From assembly GCA_029202405.1 (NCBI GenBank), contig CP119312.1, forward strand, positions 997,001-1,061,000: a stretch of DNA of 64,000 nucleotides, given 5' to 3'. Position 1 is the stretch's first letter; each line of letters begins with the position of its first letter. This document shows positions 41,549 through 50,747 of this stretch, piece by piece. Made by a program: the position numbers and the translations under genes. The notes beneath the pieces were generated by a model, which searched no databases, was not told the DNA's origin, and saw nothing but the letters and a program-made list of their open reading frames with translations. The DNA comes from Candidatus Devosia phytovorans (GTDB taxonomy: Bacteria; Pseudomonadota; Alphaproteobacteria; Rhizobiales; Devosiaceae).

Positions 41549-42304
41549 ATGTCCAAGGATTTTGACGGCAAGGTTGCCTTTGTTACGGGTGGTGCATCCG
41601 GTATCGGTGAGGCCGTGTCCAAGCAGCTGGCGGCGCGCGGCGCCAAGGTGGTCGTGGCTGACCTCAAGCTCGACGCGGCGGAAAAGACTGTAGCCGAAAT
41701 CAAGGCGGCCGGCGGCGAAGCCGCGGCGGTGGCAGTTGACGTGTCCAAGATCGACCAGGTCGAAAAGGCCGTGCAGTTTACGGTCGACACCTTCGGCAAG
41801 CTCGACGTTGCAGTCAACAATGCCGGCATCGGTGGCAAGGCGGCCAAGGCGGGCGACTATACGTTCGAAGACTGGCAAAAGGTCATCGACGTCAACCTGA
41901 ACTCGGTCTTTTATTCGATGAAGTACGAGCTGGCCGCGATGCAGAAATCTGGCGGCGGCGCCATCGTCAACATGGCTTCTATCCTGGGCACCAATGGCTT
42001 CGCCAATGCGCCAGCCTATGTCGCGGCCAAGCATGGTGTGGTGGGCCTGACCAAGGCTGCCGCCATCGACTATGCCAAGGAAGGCATTCGCGTAACTGCG
42101 GTCGGACCTGGATTTATCGAGACGCCGCTACTTGGTTCGGCGACACAAAAAGAGGTGTTCGACGGGTTGAAGGCCCTGCATCCGGTTGGCCGCCTGGGGC
42201 AGCCGGACGAAGTGGCGGCGCTGACGCTGTTCCTGTTGTCAGATGCTGCCAGTTTTATCACCGGGTCCTATCACCTGGTGGATGGCGGATACGCTGCTCA
42301 GTAG
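41549..42304 (+). CDS. SDR family oxidoreductase
   Basis: A 251-aa short-chain dehydrogenase/reductase. The cofactor loop is TGGASGIG (13-20), followed by NNAGIGG, and the catalytic pair is in YVAAK (Tyr157, Lys161). The Asp after strand 2 (VVADLKLDA) points to NAD(H). The substrate cannot be deduced. It is monocistronic with a terminator after it. Confidence 0.9.
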   Translation: MSKDFDGKVAFVTGGASGIGEAVSKQLAARGAKVVVADLKLDAAEKTVAEIKAAGGEAAAVAVDVSKIDQVEKAVQFTVDTFGKLDVAVNNAGIGGKAAKAGDYTFEDWQKVIDVNLNSVFYSMKYELAAMQKSGGGAIVNMASILGTNGFANAPAYVAAKHGVVGLTKAAAIDYAKEGIRVTAVGPGFIETPLLGSATQKEVFDGLKALHPVGRLGQPDEVAALTLFLLSDAASFITGSYHLVDGGYAAQ

Positions 42305-42313
42305 AATTTTTTG

Positions 42314-42340
42314 AAAGGGCGGCTCTCGGGCCGCCCTTTT
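42314..42340 (+). terminator. Intrinsic terminator of the SDR gene
   Basis: AAAGGGCGGC and GCCGCCCTTT form a strong stem with a T-rich tail just after the SDR stop. Confidence 0.85.
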
Positions 42341-42427
42341 CTTTCGGAGGTCAAGTGACTGGTCGGGACGCCGCCGGTGGCGTATGGGCAGGGCAAGATT
42401 TTGCGCAGCCCATGAAGGAAGATGACC

Positions 42428-43009
42428 ATGTTGATCTCGGCAGAGGATTTCGAGGCGATCGTTGCGGGGCGCGTGGACACGGCGTTTCGGCGCTGGGTGC
42501 GGCCGACGGTCAAGGCGGGCGGGACGCTGACGACGGCGGATGGTGTGCTGGCCATTGAGGCGGTGGATGTGGTTGCCCTCAATGGCGTGGCCGAAGAAGA
42601 CCTGGCTCGGGCCGGCTTTGGCGGGCGCGACGAACTCAATGCCATGATGGCTGGCCGCGAAGGTACGCTCTACCGCATTCGCCTGCGCTATGTGGGCGAG
42701 GACCCGCGTACGGCGCTGCGCGAGAAGACCACGCTGTCCGAGGCCGAGGTGGCCGAGATCGGCGCGACGCTGGGGCGGATGGATGGCGGCAGTCCATGGG
42801 TCAGCCGGACGCTGACGCTGATCGGCGAACAGCCGGGCGGTGCGGCTCAGGAATTGGCCGCGCTGCTCGAGGTCGACAAGGTCAAGTTCAAGAACAATGT
42901 GCGGCGGCTCAAGGCGCTCGGGCTGACCGAAAGCCTTGCCGTGGGTTATGATCTGTCGCCGCGCGGAAAAGCCTGGCTGACGCGCAGCGGAGCTACTGCC
43001 AGCGCTTGA
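42428..43009 (+). CDS. ASCH-like domain plus winged-helix protein, 193 aa
   Basis: The N-terminal half, MLISAEDFEAIVAGRVDTAF then RRWVRPTVKAGGTLTT, is paralogous to the 94-aa protein at 35130-35414. The C-terminal half is different: PGGAAQELAALLEVDKVKF with RRLKALGLTESLAVGYDLSP looks like a winged helix. This suggests a fusion of an RNA/nucleotide-binding barrel with a DNA-binding domain. Function unknown. Its end overlaps the end of gntK by 17 bases. Confidence 0.65.
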   Translation: MLISAEDFEAIVAGRVDTAFRRWVRPTVKAGGTLTTADGVLAIEAVDVVALNGVAEEDLARAGFGGRDELNAMMAGREGTLYRIRLRYVGEDPRTALREKTTLSEAEVAEIGATLGRMDGGSPWVSRTLTLIGEQPGGAAQELAALLEVDKVKFKNNVRRLKALGLTESLAVGYDLSPRGKAWLTRSGATASA

Positions 43010-43556
43010 AGGTCTTCAGGTGGTCGAGGGTTTTCACCACGGACATGGTGAGCTTTTCGATGCTGTCGGTGACGGGCAGGACCTGGACGTTTTCGGTCTC
43101 GGGGTCTGGGGCTTCGAGGGTAGCGAACTGGCTGTCGAGCAGGCTGGGCGGCATGTATTCGTGCTTCCGCCTGGCCATGCGCTCGGCGATGACGGCCTTG
43201 TCGCCATGCAGGTAGACAAAGAGGATGGGCTCGCCGGCCTGTTCGATCAGATAGTCGCGATAGGCGCGTTTGAGGGCCGAGCAGGCGCCAACGGCGGCGT
43301 CCTTGCGGTCGGCGGCTTCATGCAGGGCCTGCGCGAGGCGTTCGAGCCAGGGCCAGCGATCTTCGTCGGTGAGGGGCGTGCCGGCGCGCATCTTTTCGAC
43401 ATTGGCCTCGGGGTGATAGCCGTCGCCGTCGAGGAAGGGCACATGCAGGCGCCGGGCAATGGACTGGCCCACGGTCGACTTGCCCGAGGAGCTGACGCCC
43501 ATGACGATGATGATGCGGGCCGGTTCAGACCGTCGCGGTGAAGGCGCCGTCGACAT
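42993..43556 (-). CDS. gntK: Gluconokinase
   Basis: A 187-aa P-loop kinase that phosphorylates gluconate to 6-phosphogluconate. The P-loop is MGVSSSGKSTVG; FLDGDGYHPEANVEKMRAG and LTDEDRWPWL are family signatures, and CSALKRAYRD is the conserved later block. It overlaps the upstream SDR gene, so the exact start (43556 or 43571) is uncertain. With the SDR and gnd it forms a gluconate route. Confidence 0.9.
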   Translation of the reverse strand: MSTAPSPRRSEPARIIIVMGVSSSGKSTVGQSIARRLHVPFLDGDGYHPEANVEKMRAGTPLTDEDRWPWLERLAQALHEAADRKDAAVGACSALKRAYRDYLIEQAGEPILFVYLHGDKAVIAERMARRKHEYMPPSLLDSQFATLEAPDPETENVQVLPVTDSIEKLTMSVVKTLDHLKTFKRWQ

Positions 43557-44292
43557 AGAGGATGTGTCCATTCACAAATCTTGAGGCTTCGGAAGCGAGG
43601 AAGACGGCCGCGCCGCCCAGTTCCTCGGGCTGGCCCCAGCGTCCCATGGGGGTGCGGGCTTCGATCCAGCTATTGAATTTGTCGTCCTTGAGCAAGGCGT
43701 CGTTGAGCTCGGTGGCAAAGTAGCCCGGCGCTATGCCGTTGACGTTGAGGCCGTGGCGCGCCCAGTCGACGGCCATGCCGCGGGTGATATTGGCCACGGC
43801 GGCCTTGGTGGCGGCATAGGGAGCGACCGAAGGGCGGGAGAGTTCGGAGAGCAGCGAGCAGATGTTGATGATCTTGCCGGAGCCACGGGAGATCATGTGG
43901 CGGGCGACGGGCTGGCTGACGTTGAAGACCGAGGTCAGGTTGGTGGCGATGACCTGATCGAATTTTTCGGGCGGAAAAGCTTCAAGGCTCGAGCGGAACT
44001 GCATGCCGGCATTGTTGATGAGGATATCGATCGGGCCGATTTCATCCTCGATGAAGCTGACGGCGTCGCCGATGCTGTCGCGGCTGGTGACGTCGAAGGT
44101 CACCGCGTTGACCGTGGCGCCGCTCTGGGCGAGGTCATGGGCAGCGGCGCCGAGAGCCACGCTGTCGCGGGCATTGAGCACGACGGCAGCGCCGGCGCGG
44201 GCGAGGGCGGTGGCCATGGCAAGGCCCAGTCCACGGCTGGAGCCGGTGACCAGCGCGCGCTTGCCGGTGAGATCGAAAGGATTGGTGTTCAC
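43525..44292 (-). CDS. idnO: SDR oxidoreductase, gluconate 5-dehydrogenase-like
   Basis: A 255-aa short-chain dehydrogenase with TGSSRGLGLAMATALA, NNAGMQF and YAATKAAV. The pattern FDLTGKRALVTGSSRGLG and the C-terminal MGRWGQPEELGGAAVFLAS are typical of gluconate 5-dehydrogenases that reduce 5-keto-gluconate. Starts with GTG at 44292 after a GGAG site. Placement beside gntK supports the assignment, but substrate is inferred. Confidence 0.78.
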   Translation of the reverse strand: MNTNPFDLTGKRALVTGSSRGLGLAMATALARAGAAVVLNARDSVALGAAAHDLAQSGATVNAVTFDVTSRDSIGDAVSFIEDEIGPIDILINNAGMQFRSSLEAFPPEKFDQVIATNLTSVFNVSQPVARHMISRGSGKIINICSLLSELSRPSVAPYAATKAAVANITRGMAVDWARHGLNVNGIAPGYFATELNDALLKDDKFNSWIEARTPMGRWGQPEELGGAAVFLASEASRFVNGHILYVDGAFTATV

Positions 44293-44482
44293 GGCAAATC
44301 TCCGGTTCGACCCGAACCTACGCAGGCAGGCTTGCCGCGACAAGCTGAACTACCATACAAGGGGTAAATATTGCCGCAGCTTTCCCCGAATTGGACTTCC
44401 GCATGGTGGAAGTTTGTGGTGAGTTGCGCCCCGCGAGCCATGCGCCTGAAGCATGGGAAATGCATTCTCGGAAGGACGTTTG

Positions 44483-45901
44483 ATGTCGACAGCGGATATT
44501 GGCCTGATCGGCCTGGCAGTGATGGGCTCCAACCTGGCGCTGAACATTGCCGAAAAAGGGTATACGATCGCCGTTCATAACCGCACCGCGTCGAAAATCG
44601 ACGACTTCGTCGTGACGGCCAAAGAGCAGGGGCTCGACGGCAAGGTCATTCCCAAGGCCGATCTCGCGGATTTCATCCAGACGATCAAGGCGCCGCGTTC
44701 GATCATCATCATGGTCAAGGCCGGCCAGCCGGTCGACGACATGATCGAGCAGCTGCTGCCGCATCTGGAAAAGGGCGACGCGATCATCGAATGCGGTAAT
44801 TCGCTCTATACCGATACGCAGCGCCGCTTTGACTACCTCAAGCCCAAGGGCATCGGTTACCTCGGCGTCGGCGTTTCCGGCGGCGAAGAGGGCGCGCGCC
44901 ATGGTCCCTCGATCATGGTCGGTGGCTCCAAGGAACAGTGGCACAATGCCGAGCCGGTGCTGACCGCCATCGCTGCCCAGTTCAACGGCGAGAGCTGCTG
45001 CGCCTATCTCGGCGAAGGCGGCGCCGGCCACTTCGTCAAGATGATCCATAACGGCATCGAATATGGCGACATGCAGATGATCGCCGAAATCTATGGGGTG
45101 ATGCGCGACGGCCTGGGCATGTCTGCCAAGGAATGCGCCGGTGTGTTCCAGGAATGGAACAAGGGTCCGCTCAATTCCTACCTGATCGAAATCACCGGCC
45201 ATGTGCTGGATGCCGTCGATGCGGATACCGGCAAGCCGCTGGTCGATCTGATCCTCGACAAGGCCGGCCAGAAGGGCACCGGCATGTGGTCGGCTGTCGT
45301 CGCCCAGCAGATGGGCGTTCCTGCGACGGCCATCGAGGGCGCCGTTGCGGCGCGTTCGCTGTCGTCACGCAAGGATGAGCGCGTTGCCGCCGAAGCCATC
45401 TATGGCAAGCCGAACCGTGCCAAGACCGATGTCACCCTCGCTGACCTCGAAAAGGCGCTGCTCGCCGGCAAGATCGTCTCCTATGCCCAGGGCTTTGCGG
45501 TCATCAACAAGGCTTCGGAAGAATTCGGCTGGTCGCTGCCGCTGGCCACGATCGCCAAGATCTGGCGCGCTGGCTGCATCATTCGGTCCCGGTTCCTGGA
45601 TCAGATGTCCTCGGCCTATGAAAAGGGCGGCAACACCAATCTTCTCGTCGTGCCGGACTTCGTGGAGATCATGAAGGATGCTCACCCGAGCCTGCGCAAG
45701 GTCGTGGCTGCCGCGGCTGTCGGCGAATTCCCGATGATCTGCCTTTCGGCTTCGCTGAGCTTTTTCGATAGCTACCGTCAGGCGCAGGGCACGGCCAACC
45801 TGACGCAGGGCCAGCGCGATTTCTTCGGCGCCCACGGTTTCGAGATCGAGGGTCGCGGCAGCGACCTGCACGGGACCTGGCCGTCGACGCTGGGCAAATA
45901 G
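44483..45901 (+). CDS. gnd: 6-phosphogluconate dehydrogenase, decarboxylating
   Basis: A 472-aa enzyme of the pentose phosphate pathway. The N-terminal NADP fold shows IGLAVMGSNLALNIAEKGY; the active region has GVGVSGGEEGARHGPSIMVGG and HFVKMIHNGIEYGDMQ with the catalytic Lys; the C-terminus is the long helical dimer domain. The start at 44483 follows a GGAAGGA site. It diverges from the idnO-like gene and gntK, which feed it 6-phosphogluconate. Confidence 0.96.
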   Translation: MSTADIGLIGLAVMGSNLALNIAEKGYTIAVHNRTASKIDDFVVTAKEQGLDGKVIPKADLADFIQTIKAPRSIIIMVKAGQPVDDMIEQLLPHLEKGDAIIECGNSLYTDTQRRFDYLKPKGIGYLGVGVSGGEEGARHGPSIMVGGSKEQWHNAEPVLTAIAAQFNGESCCAYLGEGGAGHFVKMIHNGIEYGDMQMIAEIYGVMRDGLGMSAKECAGVFQEWNKGPLNSYLIEITGHVLDAVDADTGKPLVDLILDKAGQKGTGMWSAVVAQQMGVPATAIEGAVAARSLSSRKDERVAAEAIYGKPNRAKTDVTLADLEKALLAGKIVSYAQGFAVINKASEEFGWSLPLATIAKIWRAGCIIRSRFLDQMSSAYEKGGNTNLLVVPDFVEIMKDAHPSLRKVVAAAAVGEFPMICLSASLSFFDSYRQAQGTANLTQGQRDFFGAHGFEIEGRGSDLHGTWPSTLGK

Positions 45902-45923
45902 GCGCCAGCCATCATATTCGGAA

Positions 45924-45949
45924 GAGCCCCGCTTCGGCGGGGCTTTTTT
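45924..45949 (+). terminator. Intrinsic terminator of gnd
   Basis: AGCCCCGC and GCGGGGCT form a perfect stem around TTCG, followed by TTTTTT. It touches the stop of the convergent diguanylate cyclase gene. Confidence 0.88.
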
Positions 45950-47153
45950 ATGCGCGCAGGCGGTCGTCGGTGTGGTGCGCGAGAGTGTCGGGCACAGCGC
46001 GGAGCTGCGGGGCGCCGAGGATAGCGCGGTCCTTGCCGGTGCGCTTGGCGTCGTAAAGGGCCCGATCGGCGTCGGCCATCATCTCGGTGATGGACTCCTT
46101 GCGGTGGCCCGAGTGGAGGCCCACGCTGAGTGTGATGACGTGATCGGCGGGAATAGCGGAAAAGCTGGCCTGAGCCAGTTCGCCGCGAATGTCGGCGGCG
46201 CGATCGAGCAGATCCGTGCGGTTGATGTCGCGGTAAAACAGGGTGAACTCCTCGCCGCCGGTGCGTGAAACCAGATCGGCATCGCCGCGCAGGCTCAGGA
46301 TATGGGCGACGGAGGCGATGACATTGTCGCCGACACCATGGCCATAGCTGTCGTTGACCAGCTTGAAGTTGTCGATATCGATGATCATCACCCCGGGACG
46401 GGCATGGTCGCGCAGGCTGGCGTGCAGTTTTTGTACGCCCTTGTCGAAGCCGCGGCGGTTGAGCAGGCCAGTGAGGAAGTCGCGATTGGCCTCCAGAGAG
46501 AGCTCATCGAACAGTTTCAGCGCCAGGGCGGCGAGGAAGGCAAGCCCGATGGCAATGGCGAGGATGGGCGTGGCGGCCTGTACGGTGGCCCAATAGGCGG
46601 AATCGCGGAAAGAGCCGCCCGCATTGGTATCCAGTTGCTTGAGCAGGGTTGCCGCAGGGCGGAGGATGGACAGGGCAGTCAGGCCCAGCGTCAGGCCGAT
46701 GAACAGCCAATCCAGGCCCTTGAGCGAGGAGACGCGGAAGAGTTTCCAGGCCGTGGTGGCGGTAATGATCACATAGGCGACGCTGACCACATAGATGCGG
46801 GCTTCGGTCGAGGGCGCGATGACGAGGAACCACATGAAACCTGCCGCAGAGGCCAGGCTTGTAACCACAAAAAGGGTAGTCGGCACGGGTGTCTTTACAC
46901 GCAGCAAGGCTCCGATGCAGGCAGAGGCAATGGCGACGAGGAAAAACAGATTGGCCGCGACGCGTGAAGCAATCGAGTCAAACCCGGGAAGGAAGTCGTT
47001 GACGACAAAGGCCAAACCACAGGTGAGAAAGGCAAGGGCCAGCATGCCGAGGTAGGTCTGGTCCGGCCGTTTCCGCCAGAGCAGCAGAAAGGTCGCGACC
47101 AGGATCGCAGAAATGCCTGGATTCAATAGCGTGAAGAAAAAATGCCCGGTCAA
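45948..47153 (-). CDS. Membrane-anchored GGDEF diguanylate cyclase
   Basis: A 401-aa protein. About seven membrane helices fill residues 1-220; the GGDEF domain follows with RDFLTGLLNRRGFDKG, IDIDNFKLVNDSYGHGVGD and the active-site SRTGGEEFTLF. The GGEEF signature implies active c-di-GMP synthesis. The usual RxxD inhibitory site upstream is not intact. c-di-GMP readers such as the PilZ protein at 56113 could respond. Confidence 0.9.
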   Translation of the reverse strand: MTGHFFFTLLNPGISAILVATFLLLWRKRPDQTYLGMLALAFLTCGLAFVVNDFLPGFDSIASRVAANLFFLVAIASACIGALLRVKTPVPTTLFVVTSLASAAGFMWFLVIAPSTEARIYVVSVAYVIITATTAWKLFRVSSLKGLDWLFIGLTLGLTALSILRPAATLLKQLDTNAGGSFRDSAYWATVQAATPILAIAIGLAFLAALALKLFDELSLEANRDFLTGLLNRRGFDKGVQKLHASLRDHARPGVMIIDIDNFKLVNDSYGHGVGDNVIASVAHILSLRGDADLVSRTGGEEFTLFYRDINRTDLLDRAADIRGELAQASFSAIPADHVITLSVGLHSGHRKESITEMMADADRALYDAKRTGKDRAILGAPQLRAVPDTLAHHTDDRLRA

Positions 47154-47261
47154 TGGCCTAAAATATCCGCGTCTGCCCCGCGGCCATCAGGCCTCAATTC
47201 CGATAAGGAAGCGTTAAATCAGAGTATTGAACCTAGTCACATTTGCGGTCATGCGAGGCTC

Positions 47262-47756
47262 TCAGGCAAAGGTCTGGAACATCACGAAACTGTCCACATA
47301 GCCGTGGACGGGATGGTTGAAGGCTTTGGGCAGGGTGCCGACGATGTCGAAGCCCAGGCTCTGCCAGAGGGCGACGGCGCGGGTGTTGGTGGAGACGACG
47401 TGGTTGAACTGCATGGCACGGAAGCCGCGCTCGCGGGCGCGGATTAGCGAGTGCTGGCACATGGAGCGGGCGATGCCCTTGCCCTGTGCGGCCGGGGCGG
47501 TCATGTAGCCGCAATTGGCGACATGGGCACCGCCGCCCTGCTGATTGGCCATGAGATAATAGGTGCCGAGGACCTGGCCATCCTGTTCGGCGACGAAGAC
47601 TTCGTGGGTGGGGCCGAACCAGTAGGCTTGAACGCCCGCCGCATCGAGATCTGTGGCGATGGCATAGGTTTCGCCGGCGGCCAGGGTTGGCGCGACAATG
47701 GCGAGGATGGCAGCGATGTCGACGTCAGTGGCGGGGCGGATGGTCGTCTGTGTCAT
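47262..47756 (-). CDS. GNAT family N-acetyltransferase
   Basis: A 164-aa acetyltransferase, MTQTTIRPATDVDIAAILAI. The core has VGTLP and the acetyl-CoA loop APAAQGKGIARSMCQHSL; LWQSLGFDIVGTLPKAF is the C-terminal end. Acceptor unknown. Its start overlaps the end of the MFS gene, so they are cotranscribed. The ATG at 47756 is the family start. Confidence 0.85.
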   Translation of the reverse strand: MTQTTIRPATDVDIAAILAIVAPTLAAGETYAIATDLDAAGVQAYWFGPTHEVFVAEQDGQVLGTYYLMANQQGGGAHVANCGYMTAPAAQGKGIARSMCQHSLIRARERGFRAMQFNHVVSTNTRAVALWQSLGFDIVGTLPKAFNHPVHGYVDSFVMFQTFA

Positions 47757-49062
47757 CGTCTTCAATCGGGGCTACGCGCAACTGGCCGGGCGGCGGCGTG
47801 CCGGGCACGTGCGGATGGTCGGCAATGGAGGGGCGGCGGCCCAGTTCGAACCGCCAGGCGGCAATGGCAAAGATGACCAGCGAGATCACCACGGCAATGG
47901 CGCAGGCGATGAAGGGGGCGCCGGGGAAATAGTGACCGGAGGTGGGTGCCGCTGTGTAGTAGGAAAAGATTTGCGTGGCGCCGAGCGGGCCGATGATGGT
48001 GGCGAGCGATGAGGCCGCGTTGACGGCGCCCTGAAGCTCGCCCTGGCTATTGTCGGGGACCTGGCGGGACAGGATACCGTTGATGGCGGGCGGGGCAAAA
48101 CCGCTGACCGTGCCGACGGCGATGAAAAGGTAGAGCTGGTAGACATCGGCCGAAAAAGCGATGCCGGCAAAGGCGGCGGTGGCCGCCAGCAGGCCGACGA
48201 TGCCGACCGCAGGTTCGCCGATGCCCTTGGAGAGCGGGGCGGCGAGGACGGCCTGGCTGAAGGCGAAGCCGATGCCGAAGGCGCCCAGCGTGCGGCCGAT
48301 GGTGGAGGAGGTGAAGGAAAACACTTCCACGGTGAAATAGCTGAAGATCGTGGGCAGAGCCTGGGTCGCCAGCTGGAGGAAAAACAGTACGGCCAGAAGC
48401 CAGATGACCGAGGGATATTTGCGGAGAGCCACAATGGCGCCGAGGGGATTTGCGCGGCGGATATCAAACTTGCGACGGCTGGCCTTGGGCAGGCTTTCGG
48501 GCAGGACCAGCAGACCGAAGAGGAAATTGGCAAAGGCGAGGCCAGCAGCGGCATAGAAGGGCACGCGGGGGCCCAGCTCGCCAAGCTCGCCGCCGATCAC
48601 CGGGCCGATGATGAAGCCCAGACCAAAAGCCGCGCCGATGAGCCCGAAGCGATGCGTGCGCTTATGAGGCGGGGTAATGTCGGCCATATAGGCCGTGGCG
48701 GTGGCAAGGGCTGCGCCAGCGATGCCGGCGATGATGCGACCGATGAAGAGATACCAGACGAAGGGGGCGATCGACATCATCAGGTAGTCGAAGGTCAGCC
48801 CCAGCAGGGATGCCAGAAGGATGGGGCGGCGGCCAAAGCGGTCGGAGAGATTGCCCAGGATGGGCGAGAATATGAACTGCATGGCCGCATAGACGAAGAC
48901 CAGATAGCCGCCTATCACCGCCGCATTGGCGACGCTGCCGCCGGTAAGATCCTCAAGCAGCTCGGGCAGGACCGGGACAATGATGCCGACGCCGATCATG
49001 TCCAGCAGGATCGTCACCAGAATACAGGTGAGGGTCAGGCGTGAGCGGGTGGCGGCTTGCAT
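47725..49062 (-). CDS. MFS transporter, TetA-like
   Basis: A 445-aa major facilitator with 12 helices. The first loop motif GNLSDRFGRRPILLAS, motif C-like GFIIGPVIGGELGE and the start RLTLTCILVTILLDMIGVGI match the TetA/drug-efflux group. Antibiotic specificity cannot be predicted; many chromosomal members export other compounds. The start MQAATRSRLT at 49062 was chosen over an upstream in-frame ATG. It overlaps the next GNAT gene by about 32 bases. Confidence 0.88.
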   Translation of the reverse strand: MQAATRSRLTLTCILVTILLDMIGVGIIVPVLPELLEDLTGGSVANAAVIGGYLVFVYAAMQFIFSPILGNLSDRFGRRPILLASLLGLTFDYLMMSIAPFVWYLFIGRIIAGIAGAALATATAYMADITPPHKRTHRFGLIGAAFGLGFIIGPVIGGELGELGPRVPFYAAAGLAFANFLFGLLVLPESLPKASRRKFDIRRANPLGAIVALRKYPSVIWLLAVLFFLQLATQALPTIFSYFTVEVFSFTSSTIGRTLGAFGIGFAFSQAVLAAPLSKGIGEPAVGIVGLLAATAAFAGIAFSADVYQLYLFIAVGTVSGFAPPAINGILSRQVPDNSQGELQGAVNAASSLATIIGPLGATQIFSYYTAAPTSGHYFPGAPFIACAIAVVISLVIFAIAAWRFELGRRPSIADHPHVPGTPPPGQLRVAPIEDDDTDDHPPRH

Positions 49063-49176
49063 GCTGGTGGCGCTAACCTTTTGAGCTAAGGCTGGTCTGG
49101 CGGTGTCGCGCAGTTGACACAGCACTGGTCAGCAACGCAAGGCCGAAGGGGTCGGCATGGTTCCATGCAGGCGGCG

Positions 49177-50382
49177 TTACTCGTCGGTGCCGGGTGACGC
49201 CAGGGGCGTGACTTCATAGCCATAAAGCCAGGCAAGACGGCGCATATGGCCTCTTTGGCCCTGGATGCGGACGCCGAGATTGCGAACAATACTGAGCGGC
49301 CAGTGCATGTGGAAAATCCGGCCATTGAGCAGGGACAGGTCGGCCACGCGGGTGACTCGGGGCTGGCGAACCTGCTGGTAGCGGGCAAAGGCGGCTCCTG
49401 CGCTGGGCTCGCTGACGAGCAGGGGCGCCAGCACGGCGGCGTCCTCGATGCCCATGGCAGCACCCTGGGCCTGGAAGGGCACCATGGCGTGAGCAGCATC
49501 GCCAATCAGGCCGATATTGCCCTTGTGCCAGATGGGGGTGCGTACGGTGAACAGCGGCCAGGTGGTCCAGCTGTCGCCAGCGGCCTTGATCAGTGCCTCG
49601 ATGCGCGAGCTTTTCTGAAGAGAGGCCGGCAGTTCAGGGCGGTGTTCGACCTCAATGTCGCCCAGCCTTGCCTTGGCAAACAGAGCGAGATTGACCTGCT
49701 GGCGGTGCGGCAGGGGGTAGCAGACCATGTGATAGTCGGGCCCGAAGAGGATCGAGACGCGGTCTAAATCCATGAGGTCGCTTGCTGATTCGAAGGGGAC
49801 CAGAGCGCGCCAGGCGACGCGGCCGCCGAATTTGGCGACAGGGCCGTCGAGCAGCCGAGCGCGGGTCTGGGAGTGTACGCCATCGGCGCCGATGAAGGCG
49901 CGGCCGCGAACGGTGCGGCTTTGGTCGTTGGCCTCGTTGATGGTGACGGTCACGCCATCGGGTGTCGAGACGGCATCCCAGGACTTCACATTGAAAACGA
50001 TGTCGATATTGGCGAAGGGCCGGGTGGCCCTGTAGAGCGCCTCGGCGAGATCGGCGCGATGCATGACGGCATAGGCGGCGCCGAAGCGTTCGCGCATGGC
50101 GGCGCCCATCTGCATGGTGGCGATGGGTCGTTTGCGGCGATAGGGGTAGATGTCCACGCCGACGGGCTCCAGCGCCAGCTCGGATAATGCGTCGTCCAGG
50201 CCGAGATTATTGAGCACCTTGCGGGCGTTAGGGCTGATCTGCAGGCCGGCGCCAAATTCCGATACGGCAGCATGGCGCTCGAGAATAACGACATGGGCGC
50301 CGAATTTGGCAAGCGCGAGGGCAAGCGTCAGGCCGGCGATACCGGCGCCGGCGATGATATAGGTCTGGCCCGTAGCGGGCAT
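49177..50382 (-). CDS. FAD-dependent monooxygenase
   Basis: A 401-aa flavoprotein of the aromatic hydroxylase/UbiH group. The Rossmann motif is IIAGAGIAGLTLALALAKFG, the DG motif GADGVHSQTRARLL, and the third motif GDAAHAMVPFQAQGA. It probably hydroxylates an aromatic compound with NAD(P)H and oxygen; salicylate hydroxylase-like sequence is only a hint. It follows the zf-CHCC gene in the same direction. Confidence 0.88.
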   Translation of the reverse strand: MPATGQTYIIAGAGIAGLTLALALAKFGAHVVILERHAAVSEFGAGLQISPNARKVLNNLGLDDALSELALEPVGVDIYPYRRKRPIATMQMGAAMRERFGAAYAVMHRADLAEALYRATRPFANIDIVFNVKSWDAVSTPDGVTVTINEANDQSRTVRGRAFIGADGVHSQTRARLLDGPVAKFGGRVAWRALVPFESASDLMDLDRVSILFGPDYHMVCYPLPHRQQVNLALFAKARLGDIEVEHRPELPASLQKSSRIEALIKAAGDSWTTWPLFTVRTPIWHKGNIGLIGDAAHAMVPFQAQGAAMGIEDAAVLAPLLVSEPSAGAAFARYQQVRQPRVTRVADLSLLNGRIFHMHWPLSIVRNLGVRIQGQRGHMRRLAWLYGYEVTPLASPGTDE

Positions 50383-50393
50383 GGCAATAGGTC

Positions 50394-50633
50394 TCAGGCG
50401 GCGTTGAAAATAGCCGAAACCGGATTGGCCGTGCCGGCTTCAAGGCGAGAATTGAAAACGTAATGGGTTGAGCAATATGGACAAACGGCTTCGTTGTCCT
50501 TGCCCATGTCGATGAAAATATGGGGGTGGTCAAATGGGGGCAGGGCGCCGACGCACTGGAATTCCTTGGAGCCGACTTCGATCTGGCGAAGGCCGTCGGT
50601 ATTGTGGAAGTGGGGCGTGGTGCCGTGTGCCAT
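50394..50633 (-). CDS. zf-CHCC zinc-finger protein
   Basis: A 79-aa protein with KEFQCVGALPPFDHPHIF and EAVCPYCSTHYVF, giving the Cys-His-Cys-Cys ligand set of the zf-CHCC family, related to a mitochondrial complex I accessory subunit (NDUFS6). Its role in bacteria is not known. The ATG at 50633 is the family start. It is tightly linked to the FAD monooxygenase. Confidence 0.88.
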   Translation of the reverse strand: MAHGTTPHFHNTDGLRQIEVGSKEFQCVGALPPFDHPHIFIDMGKDNEAVCPYCSTHYVFNSRLEAGTANPVSAIFNAA

Positions 50634-50747
50634 GGAGATAAACCTGTTTGATTTGGCCGGACCATATGCCAAGGACGGGGTGAAGAAAAGGGTTCACACC
50701 CCCTTTGACCAAGAGTCGCACTTGGGTCGCACCTGGGCCCTATCGGT

